From positions 1,116,001-1,180,000 of the forward strand of contig NZ_RHIB01000001.1 in NCBI RefSeq assembly GCF_003710255.1: a DNA stretch of 64,000 nucleotides, given 5' to 3'. Source of the DNA: Alteribacter keqinensis (GTDB taxonomy: Bacteria; Bacillota; Bacilli; Bacillales; Salisediminibacteriaceae). A program made the position numbers and the translations under genes. This document shows positions 1-9,096 of this stretch, piece by piece (positions within the stretch are counted from its first letter, which is position 1; every line of letters starts with the position of its first letter). The notes beneath the pieces are model-generated. The model was not told where the DNA came from. It made no database searches and saw only the letters and a list, made by a program, of their open reading frames with translations.

Positions 1-1313
1 GCAGAACCTCCTGCAGAGTCGCCCTCTACCAGGTAAAGTTCATTTTTCTCCCGGTTTTTTGACTGGGCAGGTGTTAACTTCCCGCTAAGCATGGCGTCTT
101 TACGCTTATTCTTCTTCCCGTTACGGGCATCCTCACGGGCTTTACGTGCAGCTTCACGTGCCTGGGCCGCTTTAATCGATTTTCTGATCAGCGTGTTGCT
201 GACCTCTGGGTTTTCTTCAAGGAAGAAGCTGAGCTTTTCACTGACGATGGAATCCACAGCTGAACGTGCCTCTGTTGTTCCAAGCTTTCCTTTTGTCTGA
301 CCTTCAAACTGCAGTTTATCCTCCGGCACGCGTATAGAAACGATAGCCGTGAACCCTTCGCGGATGTCATTTCCATCAAGGTTTTTATCTTTCTCTTTCA
401 GTAGCTGAAGCTTTCTTGCATGTTCATTGATGATTCGTGTTACTCCAGCCTTAGCCCCGAGTTCATGGGTGCCTCCATCTTTCGTCCGTACGTTATTAAC
501 AAATGACAGCATGTTTTCGGTATAGGCATCACTGTATTGAAAGGCAAAATCCACTTCAATTCCCTGCTGTTCTCCCTGAAAAGAAACAACGGGGTGCAGC
601 GTTTCCTTTTCTTCATTCAGGTAATCAACAAATGCTTCAATGCCAGTATCGAATTGGAAAACATCACGGACAACTTCCCCTTTAGGGCGTTCGTCAACGA
701 GTTCAATCCGCATGCCCTTAATTAAAAATGCTGCTTCACGGAGACGTTCCGACAACGTTTCATAGTTGTAGTGCACTGTACTGAAGATAGATGGATCAGG
801 TTTAAAATGAACGACAGTACCGTTTTTACGGGTAGTGCCCTTCCTTTCTAGGGTTGTAACGGGCTTGCCCCCGTTTTCAAACCGCTGCTGATGCACCTGG
901 CCATCCCGGTAAATGGTCACTTCCAGAAACTCGGAAAGTGCGTTTACGACAGAGGATCCGACACCGTGAAGACCACCACTGGTTTTATAGCCCCCCTGGC
1001 CAAACTTACCTCCGGCATGAAGCACGGTAAATATAACTTCAGGGGTTGGCTTCCCGGTTGCATGCATTCCTGTAGGCATACCCCGTCCTTCGTCTTTTAC
1101 GCTGATACTTTCATCTTTATGTATAGTTACTTTTATATCATTACCGAAACCGGCCAATGCTTCGTCGACAGCATTATCGACGATTTCGAATACGAGGTGA
1201 TGCAGACCCCGGTGGTCTGTACTGCCGATATACATACCAGGACGTTTCCTGACAGCATCCAGACCTTCTAACACTTGAATTGCATCATCGTTGTAAGTAA
1301 AATTCTGCTGCAA
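1..1313 (-). CDS. parE: DNA topoisomerase IV subunit B (ParE), 3' end outside window
   Basis: ATPase subunit of topoisomerase IV, which decatenates daughter chromosomes together with ParC. Seen: 437 complete codons; the C-terminal part is cut by the left edge of the window. GHKL ATPase motifs are EIVDNAVDE at residues 43-51, DEGRGM at 74-79 and GGLHGVGS at 113-120; the Toprim motif EGDSAGGS sits at the cut edge. The start is a TTG at 1313 behind AAAGGAG, giving MQQNFTYNDDAIQVLEG, which matches Bacillus ParE N-termini; no ATG fits. ParE is favoured over GyrB by this N-terminus and by the yneT gene upstream, the B. subtilis arrangement. parC would be expected beyond the left edge. A LexA box lies about 100 bp upstream. 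Confidence 0.93.
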   Translation of the reverse strand, partial: MQQNFTYNDDAIQVLEGLDAVRKRPGMYIGSTDHRGLHHLVFEIVDNAVDEALAGFGNDIKVTIHKDESISVKDEGRGMPTGMHATGKPTPEVIFTVLHAGGKFGQGGYKTSGGLHGVGSSVVNALSEFLEVTIYRDGQVHQQRFENGGKPVTTLERKGTTRKNGTVVHFKPDPSIFSTVHYNYETLSERLREAAFLIKGMRIELVDERPKGEVVRDVFQFDTGIEAFVDYLNEEKETLHPVVSFQGEQQGIEVDFAFQYSDAYTENMLSFVNNVRTKDGGTHELGAKAGVTRIINEHARKLQLLKEKDKNLDGNDIREGFTAIVSIRVPEDKLQFEGQTKGKLGTTEARSAVDSIVSEKLSFFLEENPEVSNTLIRKSIKAAQAREAARKAREDARNGKKNKRKDAMLSGKLTPAQSKNREKNELYLVEGDSAGGS

Positions 1314-1413
1314 TCTTGTTACTCCTTTCTATCTGTTCAAGCCCGCTTTCCAATTTTAAAAATGAATCTAATAAAGAATAGAATATTATTAACGGTTATA
1401 CTATCATATCATA

Positions 1414-1427
1414 CGAACGGACGTTCC
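1414..1427 (-). promoter_or_regulatory. LexA (DinR) SOS box upstream of parE
   Basis: The plus strand reads CGAACGGACGTTCC, a full match to the Bacillus SOS consensus CGAACRNRYGTTYC, with a perfect GAAC-N4-GTTC core. On the minus strand it lies between a possible -35 (CTGACA) and AT-rich -10 candidates (TATGAT, GATAGTATAA), about 100 bp before the parE TTG. parEC belongs to the LexA regulon of B. subtilis as I recall it, so repression of parE by LexA is the natural reading. Apart from this site and the yneT terminator, the 404-bp gap 1314-1717 holds nothing recognisable. Confidence 0.75.
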
Positions 1428-1681
1428 TGTCAGTGAGATGATAAAATCATGGTATTTAGTGGAAAGCGCCTTTAGCACTATGTTTAATGTAGCGATTAAC
1501 GTTTCATTTTTCAAGGAGTTTCCGCAATAATTGTTGAAATAACAGGATTTATTCTTCTATTATTACCCCGTAAACAAGAAAAGTCCTACTGTCCGTCAAA
1601 ACCTTTCACTCTATTTTTGTTGTCCCCATCCTTTCTATTCTCTAAACGAAAATCGCGGATAAGGAAATAAAACAGAAAAAT

Positions 1682-1709
1682 GCCCCCTCACCTGACTGGG
1701 AGAAGGGGC
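1682..1709 (-). terminator. Rho-independent terminator after yneT
   Basis: Hairpin with GCCCC arms and a loop of about 10 nt; read on the minus strand it is followed by ATTTTTCTGTTTT. It lies just past the yneT stop codon. Confidence 0.85.
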
Positions 1710-1717
1710 GTCTGTCA

Positions 1718-2125
1718 TTATTTTGTTAACGCGTGCTCTACTTTTATACACCGGTCCATAATCACAGTCATTCCGGCTTTTCTGGCTATTCTGTAAGCTT
1801 CTTCACATTCAAGTCCCAACTGGGCCCAGAAGACATCAGCTTTCACTTTAGACGCTTCTTCTGCCACACCTGCAAGGTACTCGCTTCTCCTGAAGACATT
1901 AATAATATCCACTGGTCCTTCCAGTTCACTTAGTGAACCCAATGCTTTTTCCCCAAGAACTTCTGAACAGTTGGGGTTAACCGGTATGATTTTGTATCCG
2001 GCATTCTGCATTGCTTCAGACACCTGATAGGATGTTCGTCCTGGGTTGTCTGAGAGACCGACGACCGCGATTGTTTTTGCAGAATTAAGAATATCTTTAA
2101 TTTCGTCTCTCGATGGGTTGTTCAT
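1718..2125 (-). CDS. yneT: CoA-binding Rossmann protein, YneT family
   Basis: Small single-domain CoA_binding (Rossmann) protein of 135 aa; the cellular role of this family is not established. Seen: a nucleotide-binding N-terminus (IAVVGLSDNPGRTSYQVS) and a later VNPN turn, typical of the family, with the length as expected. A GTG 12 bases further upstream is in frame, but GAGGAG overlaps it, so the ATG at 2125 is chosen. It lies immediately upstream of parE in the same orientation, as in B. subtilis, but a terminator and a LexA box separate the two, so they are probably not cotranscribed. Confidence 0.85.
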   Translation of the reverse strand: MNNPSRDEIKDILNSAKTIAVVGLSDNPGRTSYQVSEAMQNAGYKIIPVNPNCSEVLGEKALGSLSELEGPVDIINVFRRSEYLAGVAEEASKVKADVFWAQLGLECEEAYRIARKAGMTVIMDRCIKVEHALTK

Positions 2126-2195
2126 AAGTACAATCACTCCTCTTAAACAGACTACTTATTATCATACCTCTAATGTCCTGCTGCCAAACAACGGG

Positions 2196-2618
2196 TCATT
2201 TAACAATCATTACCGGGCATTTGACCCGCTTTGCAACCTTATGGCTCACGCTGCCAAGGACCATTTGCTGAAATTGATTTAACCCTCGGGAGCCAATGAT
2301 GACAAGATCGTAATCACCTTCATTGGCTGCTTTTACAATTGAGGGCCCGGGGTCACCAAAAAGTGCCTTTGTCTGAAATTGCACACCGCTCTCATTCAAT
2401 TTATCAATGATCGGTGCCAGTTTCTCCACCCTTTCCTCGGGGATTGTTCTTATAGGGTATGCCTGGCTGAGAACATCAGACCTGACCGGTGTTTCATCAA
2501 CCACATGAACAAGGTCAATCCGGGTGCCATTCTTTTTTTGAGCAATATATACAGCATTTTCAGTGGCACGCACGGCATGTTCGGAACCATCCGCTGCTAA
2601 CAGGATTTTCTTGTACAT
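2196..2618 (-). CDS. Universal stress protein, UspA family
   Basis: 140-aa single-domain UspA-type protein. Seen: beta-strand start YKKILLAADGS with the Asp of the nucleotide site, and the C-terminal ATP-binding signature GSRGLNQFQQMVLGSVSHKV (G-2x-G-9x-G(S) pattern), so ATP binding is likely. Two in-frame ATGs occur; the run of five G abuts the first, so the second (2618) with 6-base spacing is preferred. Monocistronic by spacing. Role inferred from the family only: stress survival. Confidence 0.9.
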   Translation of the reverse strand: MYKKILLAADGSEHAVRATENAVYIAQKKNGTRIDLVHVVDETPVRSDVLSQAYPIRTIPEERVEKLAPIIDKLNESGVQFQTKALFGDPGPSIVKAANEGDYDLVIIGSRGLNQFQQMVLGSVSHKVAKRVKCPVMIVK

Positions 2619-2695
2619 CTGCATCCCCCTTCCATATGTAATCGTTTACTTTTTAATTCTACAAGGAATGTCAATTTCCTTTATTGATAAGAAAA

Positions 2696-2719
2696 GTGCC
2701 CCCATTACATTGGAGGCAC
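2696..2719 (-). terminator. Terminator after OpuF-like operon
   Basis: Stem GTGCC-CC / GG-GGCAC; on the minus strand it is followed by TTTTC. Lies 10 bp past the stop of the permease-binding protein gene. Confidence 0.8.
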
Positions 2720-2729
2720 CTAAAAAAAT

Positions 2730-4259
2730 TTATTCAGCCAGTAACCCTTCAGACACTAAAAATTCCCTTGCGACATCAGAAGCATTTTCATCTCCGACTT
2801 CAACCCTGTGATTCATCTCCTGCATCTGTTCATCACTGATCCTTCCGCCTAGCTGATTAAGTACGTTTTCAATTTCCGGATACTGTTCCAGAATATCTCT
2901 TCGTACGAGTGGAGCTCCCTGATATGGCGGGAAGAGCGTTTCATCATCCTCAAGTACGGTCATGTCATACTCTACAATGTACCAGTCTGTTGCGTAGGCA
3001 TCCATTAAATCAATATCTCCAGACTGCAACGCGTGAGGTCTGAGCCCGGCTTCCATCGTTACAACGTCAAAATTAACATCATAGACCTCCTGAATACCTA
3101 AATACCCGTCCTGACGATCTGCAAATTCGTGAGTAAATCCTGCCGTAAGTTCGTTGTTATAATTTCTAAGATCACTGATGGTTTCCACGCCAAGTTCATC
3201 TGCTGTTTCTGTCATCATCGCAATGGCATACGTATTATTGAATTCCATCGGATCAAGAAAGACGAGACCGTATTCTTCATCCATGCCTTCCTTTGCCATT
3301 TCAAATACTTCCTGTTCATCATTCGTTTCCAGTTCTTCATCGAGGAAAGTCATAATTGCAGTTCCTGCAAATTCGAGATAAATATCAATATTGCCGGACT
3401 GTATGGCATTAAAGACAAAGTCGGTTTGACCAAGGTTTGGCTCCAAGTCAACAACGAGATCCGTTGCATCTTCGATCAGCAATTTATGCATGTTAATGAT
3501 AATCTCCGGTTCTGACCCTAATTTCCCCCCGATCGTAATGTCTGCCTGCTGGGGTCTGATGACTAATGGCGCTGAGACAATTAATAAAGCCACAACAACC
3601 ACAGATACAATCGGCATGATCGAACTGCCTCCTGACCGCTTTTCTGTCACTCTCAGGACGGCATCGAAAAATAAAGCCAGCAGAGCCGCAGGTATTGCAC
3701 CGAGTAGAATATATTCATTATTTGATCTTGCAATACCGAGCATGATTAAATCACCCAGCCCGCCCGCACCAATTAACGCAGCAAGTGTGGCTGTCCCAAC
3801 GATTAAAACCATGGATGTTCGTATCCCAGCCATGATTACAGGCATTGCGATTGGAAGCTCAACTTTATGAAGCCTTTTAATTGAGCTCATCCCCATCCCT
3901 CTGGCCGCCTCGACCAGAGAAGGATCCACTTCTCTTATACCTGTATACGTATTACGAAGGATCGGGAGCAGAGCGTATGCGGTTAAAGCAACAATAGCAG
4001 GGGTGGTACCAATACCGATTAACGGTATCATAAAACCGAGTAAAGCAAGACTCGGAATGGTCTGAAGCACAGCGGATGCACCTATTACGGGCTCAGCTAT
4101 TCTCCTGTTCCTTGTAAGGATGATTCCAAGTGGCAAAGCAATAAATACACTTAATAAAAGAGAGATAATCGACAGCTGCAAGTGTTCCCATGTAGCTGCC
4201 CACAGCATGTCCTGTCTCGCCTGAAACAACTGTATAAAATTCTGAAACAATAAGATCAT
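2730..4259 (-). CDS. Fused ABC permease and substrate-binding protein, OpuF/OpuC-type compatible-solute uptake
   Basis: 509 aa. Residues about 1-205 are an MetI-like permease (several TM helices, EAA-like loop around VEAARGMGMS), a further TM segment lies near 215-235, and about 240-509 form an extracytoplasmic OpuAC-like ligand-binding domain tethered to the membrane. Known: such permease-binding fusions (OpuF, and related EgtU/choline systems) import quaternary amines or related betaines. The ATPase gene upstream overlaps it by 4 bp, so this is a complete two-gene transporter. Start ATG at 4259 behind GGGAGG. Substrate cannot be fixed by eye: glycine betaine, choline, carnitine and ergothioneine transporters all share this build. 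Confidence 0.85.
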   Translation of the reverse strand: MILLFQNFIQLFQARQDMLWAATWEHLQLSIISLLLSVFIALPLGIILTRNRRIAEPVIGASAVLQTIPSLALLGFMIPLIGIGTTPAIVALTAYALLPILRNTYTGIREVDPSLVEAARGMGMSSIKRLHKVELPIAMPVIMAGIRTSMVLIVGTATLAALIGAGGLGDLIMLGIARSNNEYILLGAIPAALLALFFDAVLRVTEKRSGGSSIMPIVSVVVVALLIVSAPLVIRPQQADITIGGKLGSEPEIIINMHKLLIEDATDLVVDLEPNLGQTDFVFNAIQSGNIDIYLEFAGTAIMTFLDEELETNDEQEVFEMAKEGMDEEYGLVFLDPMEFNNTYAIAMMTETADELGVETISDLRNYNNELTAGFTHEFADRQDGYLGIQEVYDVNFDVVTMEAGLRPHALQSGDIDLMDAYATDWYIVEYDMTVLEDDETLFPPYQGAPLVRRDILEQYPEIENVLNQLGGRISDEQMQEMNHRVEVGDENASDVAREFLVSEGLLAE

Positions 4260-5329
4260 TGGGAACGCCTCCCCTGCTCACGGGAGTCATTTAAATAAAA
4301 CATCACGTCTCTTATTGTAACGACACCCACAAGATGTCCTTCGTGATCCACAACCGGCAGTACATCCTGGCCTGTATGTTTAAATGTTGCTACCGTATCT
4401 TCAATTGAGGATTCAGGATGAATTGTGTCATGAAAAGCGTGAATCTCACCATCCTGCGCGATTCTTCCCAGAAACAGTTCCTGATCGTTTGAACAGACGA
4501 AGGGACCCGCATGAGTTTTCCCGGCCGGGTTTTCGAGATCATTCTGATTAATTATGTAGCTGGATTGTTTTAAAACGAGGTGATTCACTTCCTCTGACCA
4601 TGCATTTTTACGGCCTCCGAGAAACTCTTTCACAAAATCGTCTGCAGGTTTTTTCAGTATGTTTTCAGGCGTGTCGATCTGGACAGCAGCCCCTTCTTTC
4701 ATTACGCAGATCCGATCACCGAGCTGAAGAGCTTCGTCCATGTCATGGGTGACAAAAACAATCGTCTTTTGAATTTCTTTCTGCAGTTTTCCAATATCCT
4801 TTTGAAGCTGGTCGCGGCTCAGAGGATCGAGCGCACTGAAAGGCTCGTCCATTAAGATAATATCCGGGTCTCCTGCCAGTGCCCTGATAACCCCGATTCG
4901 CTGCTGCTGACCACCGGACAGTTCTTTGGGTTTTCTGTCCCGGTACGTGGCCGGATCAAGACCGACCATAGATAACAGGTCATCAATCCGTTTCGTAATC
5001 TCAGTCTTTTTCCATTTTTTTAATTCCGGGACAATAGCAATATTCTCAGCAATAGTCATGTGAGGAAAAAGGGCAATCTGCTGGAGAACATAGCCTATAT
5101 TCCACCTGAGCTCTTTTATGTCTTCGTCCTGAATATCTTTACCGTTAATTTTTAGTATGCCTTCTGTAGGGTCAATAAGGCGGTTGATCATTTTCATCGT
5201 TGTTGTTTTTCCGCATCCGCTGGGACCTATCAATACAAAAAATTCTCCGCGGTTGATGCAAAAGTTAAGGGAATCTACGGCTTTTGTACCGTCATCAAAC
5301 ACTTTTGATACTGATGAAAATTCAATCAT
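4256..5329 (-). CDS. ABC transporter ATPase with CBS domain, OpuCA/OpuFA type
   Basis: 357 aa, energises the fused permease encoded immediately downstream (4-bp overlap). Seen: Walker A GPSGCGKTT near residue 35, ABC signature LSGGQQQR, Walker B IILMDEP, and a C-terminal CBS region (VVDHEGHLVGVVTIRDV). Known: CBS domains of OpuA/OpuC-type ATPases sense ionic strength or nucleotides. ATG at 5329 is preceded by AGAAGGAAG. The 150 bp upstream presumably carries the promoter of the pair. Confidence 0.9.
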   Translation of the reverse strand: MIEFSSVSKVFDDGTKAVDSLNFCINRGEFFVLIGPSGCGKTTTMKMINRLIDPTEGILKINGKDIQDEDIKELRWNIGYVLQQIALFPHMTIAENIAIVPELKKWKKTEITKRIDDLLSMVGLDPATYRDRKPKELSGGQQQRIGVIRALAGDPDIILMDEPFSALDPLSRDQLQKDIGKLQKEIQKTIVFVTHDMDEALQLGDRICVMKEGAAVQIDTPENILKKPADDFVKEFLGGRKNAWSEEVNHLVLKQSSYIINQNDLENPAGKTHAGPFVCSNDQELFLGRIAQDGEIHAFHDTIHPESSIEDTVATFKHTGQDVLPVVDHEGHLVGVVTIRDVMFYLNDSREQGRRSQ

Positions 5330-5481
5330 CTATCACACTTCCTTCTTTATTTAATACTTCATTTAAGCTGTAATTTGTGTCTGATTTAAGTGCATACTTT
5401 CATTAATATTCCGCTAATTTGGTGTTTTGAAACCTTCTTTTTTATACGTAATTACGGTACGTGAAATATTAAATCAGACTT

Positions 5482-5520
5482 AAAAAACACCGTGGACCAC
5501 GATGGTACACAGTGTTTTTT
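5482..5520 (-). terminator. Terminator after capA-like gene
   Basis: Long hairpin with arms AAAAAACAC-GTG / CAC-GTGTTTTTT; gives a U-run on either strand, so possibly bidirectional. Six bases past the stop of the CapA-type gene. Confidence 0.85.
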
Positions 5521-5525
5521 AAGTC

Positions 5526-6668
5526 TTATTCAGATCCGATTTCCAATTCATTCATCCACTGGCTTACATGTTCGTATGCTGAATCAAAATGATTTTCCCA
5601 ATCAACCAGAATTTCATTATTCATTTCTGAAGGCGGAAGGACAGTAAAGTTTCTCCCTCCTTCGCTCCGGTCTGTGTATACAGGAATAAAGCGTGGGTTA
5701 TCAATGATCGTAAATGTGGCAGGACCTGCAATGACTTCTTTGACTGTAACCTGGGCCAGTCCTCCGATACGTCTTTTAAGTTCTTCCTGCCCGGAAATGA
5801 GGTTTCCGAGTGAGTAAGCGACAAAGACTTCTCTGCCGTCACTTGTTTTCAGCCATTCAAAAGGCTGAAGAACCTGGGGATGATGCCCAAAGATGATATC
5901 AGCTCCGGCTTCGGCTGCAACCGAGGAAAAATACGTCTGGTACTCGTTCGGATAATCTGTATATTTTTCCCCATAGTGAAGGTTAAGGACAACCACATCA
6001 GACATTTCCTTTGCTTCTCTGATTTCACTTTCCAAGGTACTTTCTTCAATCAAAGAGATAAGATGATCTTTACCCTCAGGTACAGGCATGCCATTTGTGC
6101 CTTGGGAGTAGGATAAAAAGGCAAAAGAAATATTATTAATCTCTATGATTCTTACATTCTCTTTATCTTCCTGTGATTCATAGGCCCCTGTATACGGAAG
6201 GCCACTGTCATTGAGATGATTAATCGTCTCTAGTACACCCTCTTCCCCGTTTTCCAGTGTATGGCTATTGACAAGAGTGAGCATATTAAAGCCGCTTCCT
6301 TTGAGTGCATCCGAAACTTCTGCTGAAGCGGGATACTGACTTCCATGCATCGTTTCCAGGTTAATGATTGAAAAATCAGCCTCGTTTATGTAAGGAGTGA
6401 TCTTTTCGAACATGGGAATAAAGTCAAAACCTTCTTCATTCCGTGCATTATCAGAGACACTGTTGGAAATGAGTACATCTCCTCCGCCGATAATTGTTGC
6501 TTCATTCTTTATTTGCATTTCTCTATGTAATTGAATTTCTTCACGAATAACCTTATTTTCATTTAAAGTAACCGGTGCCTGGCTGCTTGCTTGTTCTACA
6601 AACTTAAAACCAAAAAGTGTGCTGACCATCACAACCCCTGCCAGAACAACAGAAATAGTTGTTTTCAT
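5526..6668 (-). CDS. CapA-family (PgsA-like) metallophosphatase-fold protein, exported
   Basis: 380 aa with an N-terminal hydrophobic signal or anchor (about residues 4-24). Known: the CapA family contains poly-gamma-glutamate capsule factors (PgsA/CapA) and many solitary members of unknown role. Seen: GGGDVLI at about 61-67 (metal-binding Asp), INLET around 102-106, LVNSHT around 132-137 where most relatives have a NNH-D motif, HYGEKY near 231 and GHHPQVLQP near 261. No pgsB/pgsC partners are nearby, so a capsule role is not supported by context. ATG at 6668 with GAGAGGG upstream; its own terminator follows. Confidence 0.8.
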   Translation of the reverse strand: MKTTISVVLAGVVMVSTLFGFKFVEQASSQAPVTLNENKVIREEIQLHREMQIKNEATIIGGGDVLISNSVSDNARNEEGFDFIPMFEKITPYINEADFSIINLETMHGSQYPASAEVSDALKGSGFNMLTLVNSHTLENGEEGVLETINHLNDSGLPYTGAYESQEDKENVRIIEINNISFAFLSYSQGTNGMPVPEGKDHLISLIEESTLESEIREAKEMSDVVVLNLHYGEKYTDYPNEYQTYFSSVAAEAGADIIFGHHPQVLQPFEWLKTSDGREVFVAYSLGNLISGQEELKRRIGGLAQVTVKEVIAGPATFTIIDNPRFIPVYTDRSEGGRNFTVLPPSEMNNEILVDWENHFDSAYEHVSQWMNELEIGSE

Positions 6669-6944
6669 CGTAAAACCCTCTCATTTTTGCGCATTCTCAT
6701 CTATCATAACAAAAACATGTCTTTTATGTAACGCTTTATGACAATTATATTACATTTTCACTTATATTTTTCTTCTCTATAGTACTGTTTAAGCCCCGCT
6801 TCGCTTTCAATGCAATGCCTTTTTACACTTACAAGAAGCATTTCTGCGTTTTGATGATATTATTTTAGGTTTACAATGACCTTTTTTACAGATGGCTGCC
6901 TTTATTTTACTTTTAGTGTCCACCCATCCCCCAGTAAATAAAAA
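6669..6944. other. Intergenic region without recognised gene
   Basis: AT-rich spacer between the capA-like start and the terminator of the M32 peptidase gene. It should hold the promoter of the capA-like gene. No RNA gene or repeat was recognised. Confidence 0.6.
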
Positions 6945-6985
6945 AGCTGCCCCTGCCGGTCACAGACGACCGCGCGGGACAGCTT
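6945..6985 (-). terminator. Terminator after M32 carboxypeptidase gene
   Basis: AGCTGTCCC / GGGGCAGCT arms; on the minus strand followed by TTTTTTATT. Confidence 0.85.
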
Positions 6986-7025
6986 ATCAGCACTTGAGCC
7001 ATTACAGCCGGCTTAACAAGTACCT

Positions 7026-8555
7026 TCATTTCGCTTGCTGAATATTCAGCTTGTAAACATCTGAATACTTACTTTTCAGATAGTCGATAAGATATTGAGC
7101 GTTGATTTCTTCCCCTGTTGTTTCTTTCAGAATTTCAAGAGGGAGCTTACTTTTTCCGTACTGATGAACATGACGGGTCATCCATTCTTTAACGGGACCA
7201 AGGTCTCCATTTCTTAATAGCGACTCAAAGCCTTCGTTCATGTCTTTTCTCAGTACATTCATAAGTTGTGCCGCATAAACGTAACCTAGTGCGTAGGATG
7301 GAAAGTAACCGAAAGCGCCTCCGGACCAGTGAACATCCTGAAGAACCCCCTCCCCGTCATGGGAAGGTCGCACGCCGAGATACTCTTCCATTTTATCATT
7401 CCACGCTTTTGGAAGGTCCTTTACTTCTAGGTCACCATTAATCAGGGCTTTTTCCAGCTCGTAACGTACGATAATGTGAAGAGCGTACGTCATTTCGTCT
7501 GCCTCAATACGGATTAGGGAAGGGCCGGCAACATTAATGCCTTTGTAGAACGTATCCAGGTCCACATTGTCAAACTGTCCTGAAGACTGTTCCTTCAGAA
7601 GAACATAATTCTTTTCCCAGAATGCCCGGTTGCGGCCGACAAAATTCTCCCAGAATAATGACTGGGACTCATGAATACCCATAGAAGTTCCGGAGCAAAG
7701 AGGAGTACCGATGTATTTTTCACTGATGTTCTGCTCATAAAGGGCATGTCCACCTTCATGAATTGTTCCGAAAACCGCTGTTCTGAAATCGTCTTCATCA
7801 TACTTTGTCGTCACCCGCACATCATTCGGGTTCAGGCCGATCGCAAATGGATGAACGGTTGTATCAAGACGTCCTGCCTCAAAATCATAATTCATCTGTT
7901 CTAAAATAATCTTGCTGAATGCTTCTTGTCTGTCTGCTGGAAAGTGCTTAAACAGGAAATCAGTTTCCGGCTGGTAAGAACTTTCTGTAACAGCTTTTAC
8001 AAGAGGGACAAGCTGATCTCTTAAGTCTCCGAAAACCCGATCGAGGGTTTCTACAGTCAATCCCGGCTCGTAGTCATCAAGAAGGGCATTATATTTGTTT
8101 CCCTCATACCCTACCCACTCCACATAGCTGCGGTTAAATTCCACGATTTTTTCAAGATAAGGCCGAAACGTATCAAAATCAGCTTTTTCCTTTGCTTCCG
8201 GCCAGATGGATTCCGCATTGGATGTAAGAACGACATATTCCTGGAATTCTTTTTCCGGGATGTTTTTTTGTTTATTGTAAGCTTTTTTACATTCTGCTAC
8301 AGAATCTCTTGTTACTTCATCAATTTCGTCTGTACCTGATAAAATATCAATGAAAGATGCCATTTCATCGGAAACAGACATCTGAAATACCTGGGCTGAT
8401 AACGTCCCGATTACCTCAGCACGCTGGGAAGCACCTTTTTTAGGGGCACCCGTTCTCAGATCCCAGGCCATTAACCCGTGGGCTTCCTTAAAATTGCTCA
8501 TTTTTTTAACATAGTACAGGAATTCTTTTTCCGTTTGTTTTACTGATTTAGTCAA
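7026..8555 (-). CDS. Metallocarboxypeptidase, peptidase family M32
   Basis: 509 aa, the normal length for the Taq carboxypeptidase/YpwA family, which removes C-terminal residues from peptides. Seen: the zinc motif HEGGH (HExxH form) in GTIHEGGHALYEQ, and the family motifs HESQS, GLNPNDVR and GYFPSYALGY. The start is a TTG at 8555 behind GAGGAG. Cytoplasmic (no signal peptide). Monocistronic with its own terminator. Confidence 0.93.
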   Translation of the reverse strand: MTKSVKQTEKEFLYYVKKMSNFKEAHGLMAWDLRTGAPKKGASQRAEVIGTLSAQVFQMSVSDEMASFIDILSGTDEIDEVTRDSVAECKKAYNKQKNIPEKEFQEYVVLTSNAESIWPEAKEKADFDTFRPYLEKIVEFNRSYVEWVGYEGNKYNALLDDYEPGLTVETLDRVFGDLRDQLVPLVKAVTESSYQPETDFLFKHFPADRQEAFSKIILEQMNYDFEAGRLDTTVHPFAIGLNPNDVRVTTKYDEDDFRTAVFGTIHEGGHALYEQNISEKYIGTPLCSGTSMGIHESQSLFWENFVGRNRAFWEKNYVLLKEQSSGQFDNVDLDTFYKGINVAGPSLIRIEADEMTYALHIIVRYELEKALINGDLEVKDLPKAWNDKMEEYLGVRPSHDGEGVLQDVHWSGGAFGYFPSYALGYVYAAQLMNVLRKDMNEGFESLLRNGDLGPVKEWMTRHVHQYGKSKLPLEILKETTGEEINAQYLIDYLKSKYSDVYKLNIQQAK

Positions 8556-8712
8556 GATGACTCAACTCCTCATAAATATCAATCCTTATATTCTTCTTTG
8601 AAAAAGCGTTATTTCCTGCCCGTCTTGGAAAAAAGTATGAAACAAACTCGTATCCTGTAACGATTCAGGGTCTGTGTGATAAAATAAACGAACAGACAAG
8701 GAGGCTTTTCAG

Positions 8713-9021
8713 ATGGATTTAACGATAACCGATAATGCAGCAGGTTTATATAAAAAAGAAATGAATTTAGCCGATGGGGACGCCCTGAGACTTTACGTCC
8801 GCGTTGGAGGAATCGGGTCAGGAGGATTCTCTGCCGGCGTCACAAAAGAGCTCCCCGAAGGTACCTATATGACGAAAGAATCTGGCGGGATTACCTTTTG
8901 TATATCGGAAGATGATGAATGGTATTTTGACGGAATGACGATAGACTTCAATCAGGATCTTGGAGAAGTACAGTTTACGAACCCGAAAATTGAGGATGTA
9001 ACAAACCCCCGCGGTCAATAG
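8713..9021 (+). CDS. HesB-like protein without iron-sulfur cysteines (YneR type)
   Basis: 102 aa. Fold family of A-type Fe-S carriers (IscA/HesB), but the three cluster cysteines of IscA are absent; only one Cys is seen (ITFCISEDD). Such YneR-type proteins occur in Bacillaceae and are unlikely to carry a classic cluster. Start ATG at 8713 with GGAGG upstream. In B. subtilis yneR lies in the same yne region as yneT and parE, consistent with the left part of this window. Function unknown. Confidence 0.75.
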   Translation: MDLTITDNAAGLYKKEMNLADGDALRLYVRVGGIGSGGFSAGVTKELPEGTYMTKESGGITFCISEDDEWYFDGMTIDFNQDLGEVQFTNPKIEDVTNPRGQ

Positions 9022-9056
9022 CACTTTTTTGACCGTTTACTAAATGACTGCAAAGC

Positions 9057-9096
9057 AAAAGGCTCAGGAAGAGCAATACCTTCCTGAGCCTTTTTT
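9057..9096. terminator. Bidirectional terminator between HesB-like and DUF2564 genes
   Basis: Perfect 10-bp stem GGCTCAGGAA / TTCCTGAGCC with A-run on the left and T-run on the right; serves two convergent genes. Confidence 0.95.

Noticed and set aside
5330-5481. Operator for a GbsR-type regulator upstream of the OpuF-like genes
   Set aside because: Only loose palindromes are visible; no convincing match.
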